From Linum tenue (Eukaryota > Streptophyta > Magnoliopsida > Malpighiales > Linaceae), in assembly GCA_946122785.1 (NCBI GenBank), contig CAMGYJ010000008.1:10441475-10505474 (forward strand): 64,000 bases of DNA. The letters run 5' to 3'. The notes below the pieces were generated by a model that worked only from the letters and a program-made list of their open reading frames with translations, did no database searches and was not told the origin of the DNA. Numbering within the stretch: position 1 is the first letter of the stretch; the number at the start of each line of letters is the position of its first letter. A program made the translations under genes and the position numbers. Of the stretch, positions 38,686 to 51,741 are shown in pieces.

Positions 38686-39262
38686 TAGGACTGGGAAACG
38701 GTGCGGTCTGATCCAGACCAGATCATATATACGGTCTATGGTCCAGATCGAGAGGCTGAAGTATAGACCACAGACCAGACCACAGAGTATACTGTCCGGT
38801 CCAGATCATGCATGTGCCGTTTGGTTCGGTCTGGTCTGGTCCAGATAGACCACACTCAACGAAAAATGAACAATTTGTTTAGTCAACCACACAAAAAATT
38901 GAACCAATAACCAAGAAAAATAATTGTTATTTGCCTTAAAACATTAATCCTAACATGCATGAATAATTTTGATACCCTAATTCTTAATACATACAAAATT
39001 AAGGTTGAGACTTGGGTGTCGTTGTGCGAGTTGAGAGAGTGGTCAAATGGGCTGTTAACACATATTGACAAGTCGGTTGAGTCCACGGTTTGGTCCGGTA
39101 AACCGCGGTTTAGACCAGACCAGACCAAGAGATCAAAACATAAAATAATACTGACCATGGACCAGACCAGACCATACTTAACGGTTCACGGTCCGGACCA
39201 AACTGTACGGTACGGTTTGGACCATGGTTTTTCTAACGGTCTGGTCTATTTTCCCAGCCCTA
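38686..39262. mobile_element. hAT-like MITE of the TAGGxCTGGGAAA type
   Basis: Left end TAGGACTGGGAAA and inverted right end TAGGGCTGGGAAA. Flanks ATTTCATG and ATTTCTTG are an 8-bp duplication with one mismatch. Both arms are packed with GGTCTGGTCC/GGACCAGACC repeats, so each half could fold on itself and on the other half. Confidence 0.75.
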
Positions 39263-39820
39263 ATTTCTTGGGTGTCAGATACTTTAATTTATAGAGGGTA
39301 GTTTAAGTTAACATGTATTATACGCATTCAACAACAAAGATGTGGTATTGAATGAGAGATTATCAATAACTGTATTTTAATTATGTGCATGCAATTGTGG
39401 CTTTGGTTATACAAACTTCAAAATCTGAGAAAATTTACAACCATCATTTGACGTGTTTCACGAAGTTATCGTAATATTTCAAGAGAAAGTTTCTATAACG
39501 TGGTTTTAGAAGACCAACATGATGACTTGTAAAGTGAGTCCATTACATATATATATTATTAGTTCATAGTGAGTGTATATATCTTTGGTATGACCCTTTA
39601 ATTATTGAAATATAGCATGTTGTCTAGTTGAAACTCTGTCTATTATAGTTAATAGAACTTAGTTGTAAATGGTCATACTTAATAACTTAGTACTGGTCTA
39701 CGATGTGCCTTGGAATTAACTAGCAGTCTACTTGATACATTGTGTACTCTATCACTTGAATAAGAGAAACCCTGAGCCATCCATGAATTTATAAGTTTAC
39801 TGCTTGAAGCAAATTATCTT

Positions 39821-40089
39821 ATGAGATCACTCGCCATGTGCATATACGTTTTCCTTTGTTTGTTCACTTTGTTGATTGAGCTAGAGAATGCAACAATGAA
39901 ACTTTTCGTTGCTGATCTCTTTCCCCTCGATGCTCATGATCAAGAGCACAACCCTTTCCTCCATTGATATGGTAGTGCTTGCATATATTTCATCATATGG
40001 AACGATGGAAGAAGCTATGTACGGAAGTACGATTGTGGAAGAAATGGTGGGGGTACATATTGTTGTTCTGGAACATTTGTGGGCAGGTG
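39821..40089 (+). pseudogene. Possible small secreted cysteine-containing peptide gene, broken by an in-frame TGA
   Basis: From the ATG at 39821 the frame reads a signal-peptide-like start (MRSLAMCIYVFLCLFTLL) and continues to a TGA at 39965. In the same frame beyond it are 40 more codons with four cysteines, including YDCGRNGGGTYCCSGTF, ending at a stop at 40087. I do not recognise the family. It may be a decayed peptide gene or chance; nothing else supports expression. Confidence 0.25.
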
Positions 40090-42150
40090 AAGGTGGGCGT
40101 AATTAGTTCTAGAAGACATATGAGAGGTGACATGGCACCGCCAAGTGGGCTGATCGAGTCTGACTGCGGGCTCAACTCTCGAGCCCAAAGAAAAGAAGTC
40201 ACAAAAGTCTGTCGGTGTTGAGTTGCAAATGTCAATCTTTAAATAGAGAACAACATTCACTAACCAAACCAAGTCAACCCACATTGTGTTTTGTTTTTTC
40301 CATTCTATTACCGTGTGATTCTTGTTCTGAGGTGTTTGAATTGAGGGAGGTAGGATGAAAAGGTGGCCAATTGTTTATCCAACTAGAGATAGGGATGTCT
40401 CATTTTTTGTGTTGTGTGGATGATGATTATAGTTTAACGATAAAATTATCTTAGAAAATGATACAAGAATTTTGTTTTTTTTTTGTTTCTTTTTGAAAGT
40501 AGGGTTATTGGTGAGATTAATTCAACTTTTGATATGGTATATATTACGGTCAAAAGATAAACATTATTTTTTTTCCCTCATGAAATACACAACGAGAATG
40601 TAAATCATTGTCCTTGTTGGTTGTTTGCTCTTTTTCCTCTCACAACCTTTTTTCTCCTACATGATCAGGGAAGTAAATATAAACTATAAAATTCATTATC
40701 CATTTTCTTCCAATAATTCGAATTATTGGAGCTAATTGGTTCTGAAGAAGAATGTTGTGAAGCCAAATGTAAATTACCCTTAAAAAATGGTTGGAATCAA
40801 AATACTATAGCTGAGGGGTAAGATTGTTCAGATTCATGATCACCTGTTAGTGTAATTTTGCATTTCACCACTTGTCTAAGAATACAATTTCCTCTTTGAT
40901 CATGCTATCTAATAGTGCATAAGGTTTCACATTTCATTATCGAACCAAACCTATTTATCATTCTCTCGAGAGTTATGTGTGTTAAACCAATGATCACCCC
41001 TTGAGTATGTACTAAAGCAAAATCAGATTAAGCATCGATTTGTGGTGGTCTAATGGTAATGGGACTTATTTGGTATTTTGGCCAATGAGGTTAAAGCATT
41101 TAACGTTGGCTTAGTTACCTTGTTTAGCATGAAGAAGGTCAGGCGTTTGTGCACCAAGAACCTTTGAATCTTTAACCACATGGTTAACTAAAGCCTAGTC
41201 TTATGAATATTTAATATCTTTTTATCATATTCCTTAAATAATTTGTTTGTTGGTTACAGAAGGAATCTGATTACATAGGATTATCCAAATAATTGATGTA
41301 GAGTAGATACTTCAACTAAAATTATAATTATAATTGCATGTTGAGTCAATCGAGAATAAGCTAAATTACTCTATTTGTTGAATGAGTTAAAAAATTGCTC
41401 TTATACCAATATTCCACTACCAAATGAGTTTTGTATTGAACTTCACGTTCATACCAAAGCTTACTATATTTTGTACAATTAAGCTTATGACATGGGTAAG
41501 CACCATATACCTTTCAATCAAATTATAGATTGAATATAAATTTAAAGTCAGTTGTTGAAATTGAAAATGTAACTCAAAGAATGCAACAAGGACACCATCA
41601 CAATTCACATCTTCTTCCTCTTTCTTCTTTACCAAATTCTGCAATTCACATAATCTAGTCTTCATTTTTCTCATTGTCATTTCCTTTCATATTCAAGGAA
41701 ACTCATAGATATAGAAGGGAGGGAGAAAGTTGAGATAATTGACTCTCTTTACTTTTCCTAGTCACTACATAGCAATGTGCATCTTCTTTTATTTTTATCG
41801 TCTCCTTCCGAATATAGAAATGTGGAGAGAAACGACAAGGATCGTAGGAGAATAGAAGTTGCAACTCGAATTTGAAATAAATGCAATATTCTTTTCCTCT
41901 AGCATATTGAAACCTTAGATAATATGCATCATCTACATATTGAAATAACTAAACCTAATTGATTAAATTATTGGATCTCACCTTAAATCAAACCGAAAGA
42001 TATTTAGTCCATTTAAAAAAAAATCGTTTACCATAAGTATCTTAATAATAAAGCTTATTATTTACTTGCTTGTCTGAAAATTGGAAAACAGATTCCTATA
42101 GAAAAGGAAAGCAAATTAAAGAACAAAAAGGAGACTTAATAAAAAGTTAA
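40090..42150. other. Intergenic
   Basis: AT-rich DNA with no gene recognised. A phrase near 40706 (TTCCAATAATTCGAATTATTGG) resembles part of the TRIM LTR at 20856 and may be a relic. The minus frame at 41417-41680 has no domain I know. Confidence 0.4.
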
Positions 42151-42833
42151 ATTATTAAAAACCCCACAAACTGTTGTCTGACAAAGACTCAAATCCTGCC
42201 TAGCCGCGGCTTTATCTGCAGCAACCAGATCAAACAGAAAAAGAGGAAAGAAAGAACGAAACATCACAGCATTCTTCTTCTCCCTTCACCACCCACACTC
42301 CACCAAAGATAGAAGAACCAAAAGAGAGAAATAGCTAAGAAGAAGAAGAAGAAAGTTTTCAGTTCTGTTCTGACACAGACATACAATTTTCTCTAGAATT
42401 CCTCACCTGGGTGTTGTTGTTCATCTCTCTTCAATCAATCCAACCTCATCAAGGTTCTCCACCCACCATACCTTTTTCTTTCCTAATCTTCCCCAACTCT
42501 GCTTGCTGGTAGTTCTAATCCTGTTTCATCAAATTCCCCAAAGTCGTTTCCTTTTTCCCAATTCTTCTTTCTTCTGGTTTTCTTGGTGTCAGTCACACTA
42601 CCATGCGAAGCTCTACTTCTTGCATAAGGCCCCAAATGTCTGAAGTCTAGACCTTTTTCTGGATCTGGGAAGTCTGAATTGTTTGGAGTAAAGTGTGGGG
42701 CAAAATCTGAGGCTTTGGGGAGTTGGGTTTAGCTCAGAGGACTGGTAGATGTGAAGGGTCACTGTGAGTTTTGATAGATGGTGTTGGTTTCCATTGACTT
42801 GGTAGTATAGAGCGGAGGAGGTTTGTTAAAGCT

Positions 42834-44761
42834 ATGGGATCTACTAACTTGATGAATTATAAAGGGGAGTTCAATTTGGAAGATAGGCTGTTGATTGATC
42901 CTAAGCTGCTCTTTGTTGGACCAAAGATTGGTGAAGGTGCTCATGCCAAAGTTTATGAGGGAAAGTAAGTCAACCTTCTCCTTCTTCCTTGCACCATTCC
43001 AGACAATTATTTGATTCTGAAGCTTCTTTGCTATTTCTGGATAGACCCTTAATTTCTTAGTTGGGAATTTTGTTTGGACAAATCTATGCAAATCTAGAGG
43101 ATCACTTGGTCGAATTGTTGGCCTTTCTGTTGTTTTCTGGTCAAACCTCATTTGCTGCCCTCTTTCTTGCATCAAATGTTTTGGTAGGTATAAGAATCAA
43201 ACTGTGGCAATTAAAGTAGTTCATAGAGGGGAAACACCAGAGGAGATTGCCAAGAGAGAAGCACGGTTTGCCAGGGAGATTGCAATGTTATCCAAAGTGC
43301 AGCACAAGAACCTGGTCAAGGTTTGTTTTGCTTTTGTCCCTCTGCAATATTTTGTTTCTGTCATGTCTCCTCATTTGGTTTTATGTTCTGATTGGGCCAT
43401 TTTTTGGGTGAATCAGTTCCTTGGTGCTTGCAAAGAACCAGTCATGGTGATAGTAACTGAGCTTCTGCTAGGTGGGACGCTACGAAAGTACTTGCTGAAC
43501 ATGCGGCCAAGGTGCTTGGAGAAGCATGTTGCAATTGGTTTCGCTCTCGATATTGCTCGTGCGATGGAGTGCTTACACTCCCATGGGATCATTCACCGTG
43601 ATCTTAAACCCGGTATGTTAAAATCATTTGCTGGTTATAGTGGTTTTCTCCGGTCCTTGAATCTCTGTAGTTTGTAAACTATCAGCTGTTCTGCTTGTGC
43701 ACAAATGGTCGTCGAGTGAAAGAACTTAAAGATGCCTCTCTCAGCTTGTTGTTATAGCTCTGCCTGGCACTTTTAGCTCTTCTCTACTGAATAATTTTGT
43801 GAGTTATTATTGGAAATGCCCACAGCGTACAAGATATGGGCTAGGTATTTCTGGTTTAGTCTACTAGTTCTGCCCAAGAAGGAATTCCCTGGCTTTGAAT
43901 TTGAAGGCTTAGTACGTTGCTGCTTTTTCATACTTGTTAGTTCTGATCCCACACTTCTTTCTGTAGACAACTTGCTGTTGACAGCAGACCACAGAACAGT
44001 AAAACTTGCAGATTTTGGTTTAGCAAGAGAAGAGTCATTAACCGAGATGATGACTGCCGAAACAGGAACATATAGATGGATGGCCCCTGAGGTAGAACTA
44101 ATAGTCTAATACCATATCTTGTCAGTGATGTAAGTCTTGTTTTAAGCAACACACCAAGAATTTAATTTCCATGATCTCGCTGGCAGCTTTACAGCACGGT
44201 AACATTAAGGCATGGTGAGAAAAAGCACTATAATCACAAGGTGGATGCTTATAGTTTTGCAATCGTATTGTGGGAGCTTGTCCATAACAAATTACCTTTC
44301 GAAGGCATGTCCAATCTACAGGCAGCTTATGCTGCTGCTTTCAAGGTGAGCATACTAGTTTCAACCCGAATCCTCTCACTAGCGAAAATTGCTGTATGGT
44401 TAGTCGAAATCTACTGGAATTTGCTTGACTTGGTAACGCATTTCAGAACGTTAGACCCAGTGCCGAAGACCTCCCCGAGGAGCTGGCCTTAATAGTAACC
44501 TCATGTTGGCAAGAGGATGCAAATGCCAGGCCGAACTTCTCCGAGATCATACAGATGCTCCACCGATACCTCACCACAGTATCGCCAGCAGCACCTGTGA
44601 TCCCAGCTCGGATGTATTCATCCGAGAACAAAGTCCTGGCCCCCGATTCACCTGGCGAAAGCTCTCTAATGGCTGCAAGAGATGACCCAGGTGACACCCC
44701 CAAAACCCAGAATGGAGAAGAAGATGACAAGCCTAGTAGAGGCTTCTTCTTCTGCTGTTAA
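42834..44761 (+). CDS. Raf-like serine/threonine-tyrosine kinase, ATN1-like
   Basis: Six exons (42834-42964, 43188-43320, 43417-43612, 43967-44091, 44187-44345, 44447-44761) encode 352 residues, close to Arabidopsis ATN1 (At3g27560), a soluble kinase of the plant Raf-like MAP3K group. The kinase domain runs from about 25 to 290: [11 protein letters not shown] glycine loop (33-43), Lys53 in VAIK, HRDLKPDN (148-155, catalytic Asp150), DFG (169-171) and a WMAPE end of the activation segment. [18 protein letters not shown] and [11 protein letters not shown] follow. The tail is Ser/Pro-rich and ends RGFFFCC. Every exon join keeps phase and no residue is missing. A CT-rich leader of about 650 bp with TCTCTTCAATC-type repeats precedes it and may contain a 5' UTR intron. 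Substrates are unknown. Confidence 0.92.
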
Positions 44762-45669
44762 TGATATCGTGAAATGAAATCGCTCCAAAAAAGGCGCAAC
44801 ATTTGAAGTCATTTTGGAGTACAAAAAAAAAAAAGGTTTACATCTTTGATGACAGGATTATAAACCCCAAAAACAAACTTAGTTGTAGCAGCAGCAATGG
44901 AGAAAGGGAGCTCTGGAATAGTAGTCATGGTGGAGATCCCACTTTTTCCTTAAAAGTGAATATTAGCAGTTCTTTTTTGTATGTTCTTCTGACTCAGAAA
45001 TATTTTATCATGTCATATCCTCTTATGTCTGGAAAAGGGAAGAAAGGAAGCAAAGTTTTGGGATCAGGGAGTGGAGGGGTTGCACTTTGCTGGTAGTGGT
45101 GGTGGTAGTGGGGAGAGTGATGTATGATTATTATTAACTCAACTAGCACCGGGCCCGGCCCCTTTGCCGGGAAAGTCTAGACAAAAAATATGTTCATATA
45201 ACATGCTTACAATATAATAGGAAGATACGACATATCACTGAAAAAAGAAATATAATTGTTCAAAGAAGAAAAGAAAAACATACAAAATAATAGGTTTTCA
45301 ATACTTAAAAATGGCAAATAGTTCAAGATTAGAGTTGTTTTTCCTAAAACATACATAATGAACCCTCAGAAGGAAAGAAAAAGATTGGTCTCTAACAGAT
45401 TTTAGGAATGAGATCATTTGTAACCCCAATTAATGTCTAACAGATACACCCATATTATTCCTCTTCATAGAAAGTAGAATAAGGATCAGCTGGTTTGGAA
45501 GCATGCTAGTCGTAGTCCCCGAAGATGCCTAGAAAATAGTCCGGGTTCTCAAGAGAGCTTCAAACTTAAGGCTGAGTGCAACTAATTTTGAATTACATAT
45601 GTTTGTCTTTGTCAGTGTTGCTGATACTTTCACTGACTACTTTGATTGGTAAGTTGACCATAAATAATA

Positions 45670-46549
45670 GGGATATACCTTATTTTGACCTTGAAGTTTG
45701 TCGTAAAAGCCAAACTTGACATGAACTTGCAAATAAGACAGTTTTTCAAAATTTTGAAAGAAATGGACAAATTTGGACTGAAATTTATGTTGTTCGTTAA
45801 TATTAAAAGTTAAAAATTTCTTCATCCATTCAACATACAATGCTCAGGTGGTTGCGATTGCGATGTGGCTTCCATGTCATAGGGATGATACCTTATTTTG
45901 GCATGAACTTGATGTAAAAGACAATTTTGGCTCGAATTTTCAAATAAGATAGGTTTGTTTGCACTTTGAAAGAAATGAACAAATTTGGTCCGAAATTTGG
46001 GTTGACCTTTAATATTGACAGTTGTGATAGAGAGGTTTCGGTTGCGATGTGGCTTCCAAGTCATTTATTTATAAAGTCTAAAAAAGTGAATTTTTCAGAA
46101 GAAAAAAAGACCACAAAATAGGACCCTTAGTATATCCTAATATTTTCATATTTACTTGCATAAATCATATTAAAAGGAAAAAGAAATTGATTCAGGCCCC
46201 CAAAAATCCCAAAGCACGAAGCTATCTCTCTTTGTACCCCTCTCATCAATATTAACGGCAACCTAAATTTTGGGTCAAAGTTATTCATTTCTTTGAAAAT
46301 TCGTACAAAACTGTCTTATTTGAAAGTGTAGGGCAAAATAGCATATTATACCTATGACGTGAAAGTCACACCACAGTCACCTTAACATTGTATGTTGAGT
46401 CATAAAAAAAAGAAATGTTTGACCCTCAATATTAATAACCGACCAAATTTGTTAATTTCTTTCAAATTCGGACAAAACTATCTTATTTGAATGTTCATGC
46501 CAAAATTGTTATTTACATCAAAGTTCAACAAAAAATAGGATATTATCCC
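45670..46549. mobile_element. Foldback Mutator-like element made of two direct and two inverted units
   Basis: Starts GGGATATACC and ends ATTATCCC, flanked by a perfect 9-bp duplication TAAATAATA (45661-45669, 46550-46558). The left half holds two related units of about 215 bp, each with CTTATTTTG, AAATGAACAAATTTGG-type and TGCGATGTGGCTTCCA blocks. The right half carries two inverted counterparts, so the whole element folds into a long imperfect hairpin. No coding capacity. Confidence 0.85.
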
Positions 46550-47293
46550 TAAATAATATAGGAGTACTAAAAATATTGGACTAATGAAGTTCAAAATGTT
46601 TCAAACAACATACAACCCTGATAAAACTGCAGTCCAACCAACTAACATTTAGAACAAATGACTTTCCAGCAGGATAACACAACTATAAGTATGGGTGGTT
46701 CTATCATATTTTGATTAAGAAAATGACATAAGGAAATGATATATAGACCTTGAATGATATACTCTGAGTATGAAAATGATGTCTAGTGGCCGGAGCTAGG
46801 GACATGGTACTATACCTTAAGCCCTTACAGATTAAAATCTAGGTCTTAATTCTATGAAGCTCATATACTAAGATCAATTTTATTAGAAACAATAATCGAA
46901 GGTCGTGTTTCATCAAAATACATCAAAAAAATTATGTGCATAATCTTAGTGTTTAGGGCAAGGATTGAAAACCCTTAACGTACCGGGGGTTCGACTAAAC
47001 CAGTAGGCACTATGTAGTGTTGTGAAACGACTGAATCACGGTTAACCACAGTTTTCGCATAAAATACCCTCCTGCCGACTTTTTCGGTACAACCTCTGAT
47101 GAGGTTTTATAATCCTTGGTTTAGGATCTATGATTTAAATAGTTAAGACCTAGAGTTCACTCGTCAAGGGTTAGAATATAGTGTCTCGTCTCGAAATCAG
47201 GTTAATTCAAAGTCTAGATTGCCATTTCTTACCAAGGGTATGAGTTACCTTTTGATTTTACTCAAAATATGATAGAAAATACTACACACACAT

Positions 47294-47584
47294 ACTGGTA
47301 TACTACAGGAGTATAGTATACTGGTATACTCCAAGAGTATAGTATACTCCACATGATCTAGACATTAGATGTACTTTGTTGAGCTCCAATCAATCTCAAT
47401 GGTCAATTATAATTTTCCATTAAATTAAACTTTGGGTTTGAGTTTAGAGAATCGGGGCCTGGGGTTTATCCATTAGAGGTTAGGGTAGAGTATCATACCC
47501 CAAACTCGGTTAAAAATCATGGTCTAGATAGAGATATCTCACGAAGAGTACCTGAAGTATAATATACTCCAGGAGTACACCAGT
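47294..47584. repeat. Terminal-inverted-repeat element with GTATACT motifs
   Basis: Left end ACTGGTATACTACAGGAGTA and inverted right end ACTGGTGTACTCCTGGAGTA match over about 30 bp. GTATAGTATAC repeats crowd the left arm. The interior (CAATCTCAATGGTCAAT...) is related to sequence near 49230-49320, a second, degraded copy. No clear target duplication. Confidence 0.65.
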
Positions 47585-48534
47585 CTGACCCATATATATG
47601 TGGTTGTGTGTGCACATATATATTTAATATTGTAATTTGATATGCAATATTCGAATAAATGATATTTGGATTGCGGTTTTAAAATTATCCTCCATTTATA
47701 AGATAGATTACCATTATTATTGAAGTCAAAATAAAATAATAATAAATGATAATCAAAGATCCAACACTAAAAATGCTTAAGAAAGACTTAGTGGGGTAGC
47801 TAACTGTGCTGGAAAAGTCATTTGATTTTCAGAATTTTGCCTCTTGTATGTTTTTTTTATAAATAAATGCAACAAATTTGTTTAGTCTTATTGGTTATGA
47901 CTCTTGTCCTTGTTAGAAGAGACCCGGGTTCAAATCTTGACACTGATATTTTTTTCAAATAAAAAAATAAACAATTGCAATGACGAAAGTACCCTTCCTT
48001 CTTTCACTCTCGTTGCAGAAAATTTGAAATGGAAGAAAGTTGAGTCATGAATCTCCATCATATATCTTATAGATTAATCAAATGTCTGTGTAATAAGAAA
48101 AGGTTCCTCTAAGAAGGAACTTCTTTTCCTTCTTCTTCCCATTACTGTTCTTGTTGTTCATAGTTTGGTCTTCTGTTGGTGCTGTTGAATGTTGATAATG
48201 AGGAATGGAATAGAAAGTAACAGTCTTTTCCCTATTAAAGGACTATCTGGTTCTGGTCTGATTTTGGTTAATTTGTCAATTCTTTGCTTTGAAATCATGG
48301 AATGGAATGGCCTGAAAGTCTCACCCTGAATGGCATCAAGTTGACTTTAAGTAACAGTGGCTTTCATGTTGGGCTGTTTGGATTAACCAGTGGGCTTTTT
48401 ATGGTTGACAAGTGCGCTTTTCCATGGTGGAGAGTGGAGATACTCGGCCCAAAGTTTGGTGGGTTGATCTCGGCGACTGCTCTGTTTTCGAAATAAGATA
48501 GGCCCATATCCAAGAAAGACAAAAAAGAAAAACT

Positions 48535-48606
48535 CGCCGTTGCCGGGGATCGAACCCGGGTCACCCGCGTGACAGGCGGGAATACTTACCACTATACTAC
48601 AACGAC
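48535..48606 (-). tRNA. tRNA-Asp (GUC anticodon)
   Basis: A 72-nt tRNA on the minus strand beginning GTCGTTGTAGTATAGTGG. The anticodon arm CCCGC-CTGTCAC-GCGGG gives GTC, and the T arm has GGGTTCGATCCC. It matches the common plant nuclear tRNA-Asp form. T runs (TTTTT, TTTTTT) follow within 20 bp as the Pol III terminator, and a CAA motif precedes the start. Confidence 0.97.
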
Positions 48607-49159
48607 CTTGATATTGATAAGGTCACAAAATAATTTAGGAACGGTAAAGGACCACTTACCTCCATAAGTACATGTATGTTGTGTAGTAAAATGTAGTGAG
48701 TGAGAGATAGTTTAGGGAGCGGACAATTATCCCTTCCTATGTGGGCTTGAGGGATTAAACACTTAAATATAGTACGTCAGGCTTTTGTATATATAGGCTT
48801 CTTCGATACACTCACAAAAATGAATGTATATTGTGCACCCAACTCTAAAAGTAGGTATAGGACACTGAATTTTGGCTTTTAATTGAGAGCATTATTCTAA
48901 TATGATGATACAATGTAAGATAGGATCACAACTAAACAATGCATTACCTTAAACTCTAAACCTTCAAATTTGAACCGTAACCCTAATCTCCAAATTGCAA
49001 ACCCTAAATTCCTAAACTCTGAAATCTTCATATCATTTCCTTGTCTATCGAAATTCATGCATTTTCTTGTCCATTATATCACAAGTGACGTATAATACCG
49101 TTTTACGTGAATCACCTCCTCAAAATGTGCGGGTGCATCATGAATGCACCATAGAAAAA

Positions 49160-49190
<31 letters not shown>

Positions 49191-49793
49191 GGTAAAGACT
49201 GATATACACCATGTTATCTGGTTGTTAGTACTTCGATGAGATCCGAACAATCTCAATGATCAATCATTGTTTTCTATTAAATTGAACTTTGGGTTCAAGT
49301 TTGATTTAATTTACATATTAAATCCCATATGTAACGTCGAACTATTTTTACTTAAAAAGACTACTTCTGTTATTGTGAAATTAAACAGTGCTGTCTATGC
49401 CTTAATTCTCATGATTTCTGTCCAAAGATTCAGTCAAGATCTCTCTTCTAATATATATCAATGCTTCTGCAACAAGATGAGATCTTTTCATTCATGGTGG
49501 TCTTTTGACAGAGATGTTTTGTTCTTATTACATGTTGAAGCTTGACTTATATGCATTAATGCGATTGATCAACGTTAGATACAATTATGATAGTCGACAG
49601 GATTAGCTTGTAATAAATTTGCCCAACCCCATGGTTATACTTGGTGCAACATGTCGATTTCTCCGAGATGCTCTAGGATATTGGTATAATGGCTCACTCA
49701 TAAATGGTGTTGGCGATTTGGGTGTCTCGATCTGCCTAGCTCCAGTCCCATTCAAATCCCCTGTCTTCCAAATCTGAAGAAATCTAATGTCAT
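48607..49793. other. Intergenic
   Basis: No gene seen. A (TA)n microsatellite lies at about 49163-49191, and a degraded relative of the 47294-47584 element at about 49195-49330. Confidence 0.45.
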
Positions 49794-49801
49794 GGTGCAT
49801 A

Positions 49802-50103
49802 TAGGGTGGCTATACGGTCCGGTCCGGTTAAATTGGACCAAATTGATCCGGTCCCAATCCGGTCTTTTCGGGAATATAAGGACCAAAGATTGGATTGGAT
49901 ACAGTCCGGTCTTGACCCGGTCCGGTCCCAAATTGATCTTGATTTTAGGTGTTGGGGGTCTCTTATCCAGTCTTTATCCGGTTTTTTATCTCAAATCTAA
50001 GCCCGAATATGAGATTGGATTGTTTGCTATCCGGTCCAGGTCCGGGTTATACGGTCCGGTTTCAGATAAAACCAAACAGTCCGGGACCAAATAGCCAGCC
50101 CTA
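49802..50103. mobile_element. hAT-like MITE of the TAGGGxTGGCTA family, copy 2
   Basis: Left end TAGGGTGGCTATACGGTCC and inverted right end TAGGGCTGGCTATTTGGTC. Flanks GGTGCATA and GGTGCATG are an 8-bp duplication with one mismatch. The interior has many GGTCCGGT repeats and matches the copy at 36754-37135 over most of its length. No coding capacity. Confidence 0.83.
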
Positions 50104-50111
50104 GGTGCATG

Positions 50112-51623
50112 TGTGTCCTCAATCTTTAGTCCTCCAGCCTTAGAGTTTATTTATGCATCGTGCCCTCATCATCCTCGTGAGCGTGGAGGCCCTGTTCTAA
50201 AATTAAGATGTGGTCCAAATTGACTTTTACGTACAATAAAATTAAAATGATAATATCATCATCAAATGAAATGTAATATATTTCTAACATTGTTCAAAAT
50301 AAAATTATCTATTATCTATGTAATTTTCGTATTCTTCATAAGATATTAAGATAATTTCAATTGTTATCATAGCTATTTCATTAAGACTTTCTTGTATTGT
50401 TTTCTAATATAAATAGTTTTTTTTGTAACATGAGCAATACTTTAACAATCAATTTACGTGTCTAGTGTATATATACATGAAATATTAACCATTGACTAAC
50501 ACCAATATTAATTTATATAATTAAACTCGTCATCATACTCATAATCAATTAATTATACATTACAAATACAACCTACAATATAAAATTGGATTAACTAAAT
50601 GATTTACATCGAGGCCACCTAATATTTGGAGCTCCTATGCTGGAGGGTCTCTCGACACACCCTCTGGCCGACCCTAAAGGAAGTAGTAGAGTACCTATGA
50701 AATGATCCTATTTTGTGTGACCAACAACAAACCAAAAGATGATCTATGAATGAAGGCTTGGTATCTAGTGTGATTTACTTAAGGAGTTGGGATCAATGGA
50801 ACTATAAACCTCAAAACGGCCTAACTCATTACTAGCGCAAGTATGAGTGGTATGAGAATGTAATACCAACAAGTTAACGATTGGAAGCTTTTCTTTGTTA
50901 CCCTACGTATCCATTTGTCTGATGCATACCTGTCATATACCTACTCAAAATAGGGATCCTTCATATTAGGTCATAAAGACAAGTTGGTCGCTAAAAATAT
51001 GAGAAAAAATTGTTATCTCTAAATTGCGTATCGTAACCGAAATGAACAATTTAACACCTATAATTTGGCATAGAGATGGGCTAGAGAGGCCCACCAAGCA
51101 AGGACCGCGTCAAAGAACAGTAGTAGTCCACCACCACCACGATCCAACATATCATTGTCAACGGCCAGTCCTTTCTGTTTCCCACACTAACGGTAGAAAC
51201 TAAATAAACTAGCAAGTAGCAAGGGAAGGAACCCAACAAACAAAAGAAATATTCGAAGGAAGTTCCCATCTATAGCTTGGGAAACAAGTCAGAGTTCCAT
51301 CTATTTACGATCATGACACTGACATAGCTCGTCCCCCGAGGCCGCCTGTCCAGCTCAGCCGCGCCAGCGCCAGCCAAGTGCGCTCGCTGGACATTCTTCG
51401 GACACGTCCAAGCCTAACCCACTCTAGCTTCGGGCCCTGCCACCGTCAACGCACCGGTCCCACCTCCCCTGGTTCGTAGCTCTACATCGTAGCAATATTC
51501 CAGCTCCGAGCTCCGAGCCACGTTCCCGAGCCGAGCGTTTCCCGCCGGTTCCGACAAATGGAGGGTTTCTTAGTCAAGTGGAGAAAGGGGGAGCAAGTCT
51601 TTTTTGTTTTTTTAATTCGCGTG
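50112..51623. other. Intergenic and upstream region of the SOG1-like gene
   Basis: No gene recognised. The last 300 bp become GC-rich (about 51330-51560), as in many plant promoters. Confidence 0.45.
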
Positions 51624-51631
51624 TATATATA
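51624..51631 (+). promoter_or_regulatory. TATA box of the SOG1-like gene
   Basis: TATATATA lies 110 bp before the ATG at 51742; a CT-rich leader follows. Position-based inference. Confidence 0.6.
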
Positions 51632-51741
51632 GAACAGCTTCGATGACACTCTACTCCACTCCGCTCGTTCTCTGCCAAGTCTCAAGTCAAGCTTCTTCTT
51701 GCTCTGTTTTTCTCTGTGTCTGTTTTGGGGGAAAAGGGAAA

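Noticed and set aside
41417..41680. 87-aa minus-strand frame with a Lys/Glu-rich start
   Set aside because: No family resemblance, no promoter, AT-rich surroundings.
47850..47960. SINE-like A/B-box pair (GGGTTCAAATCTTG)
   Set aside because: The boxes are weak, and I could not define a 5' end, poly(A) tail and target duplication together.
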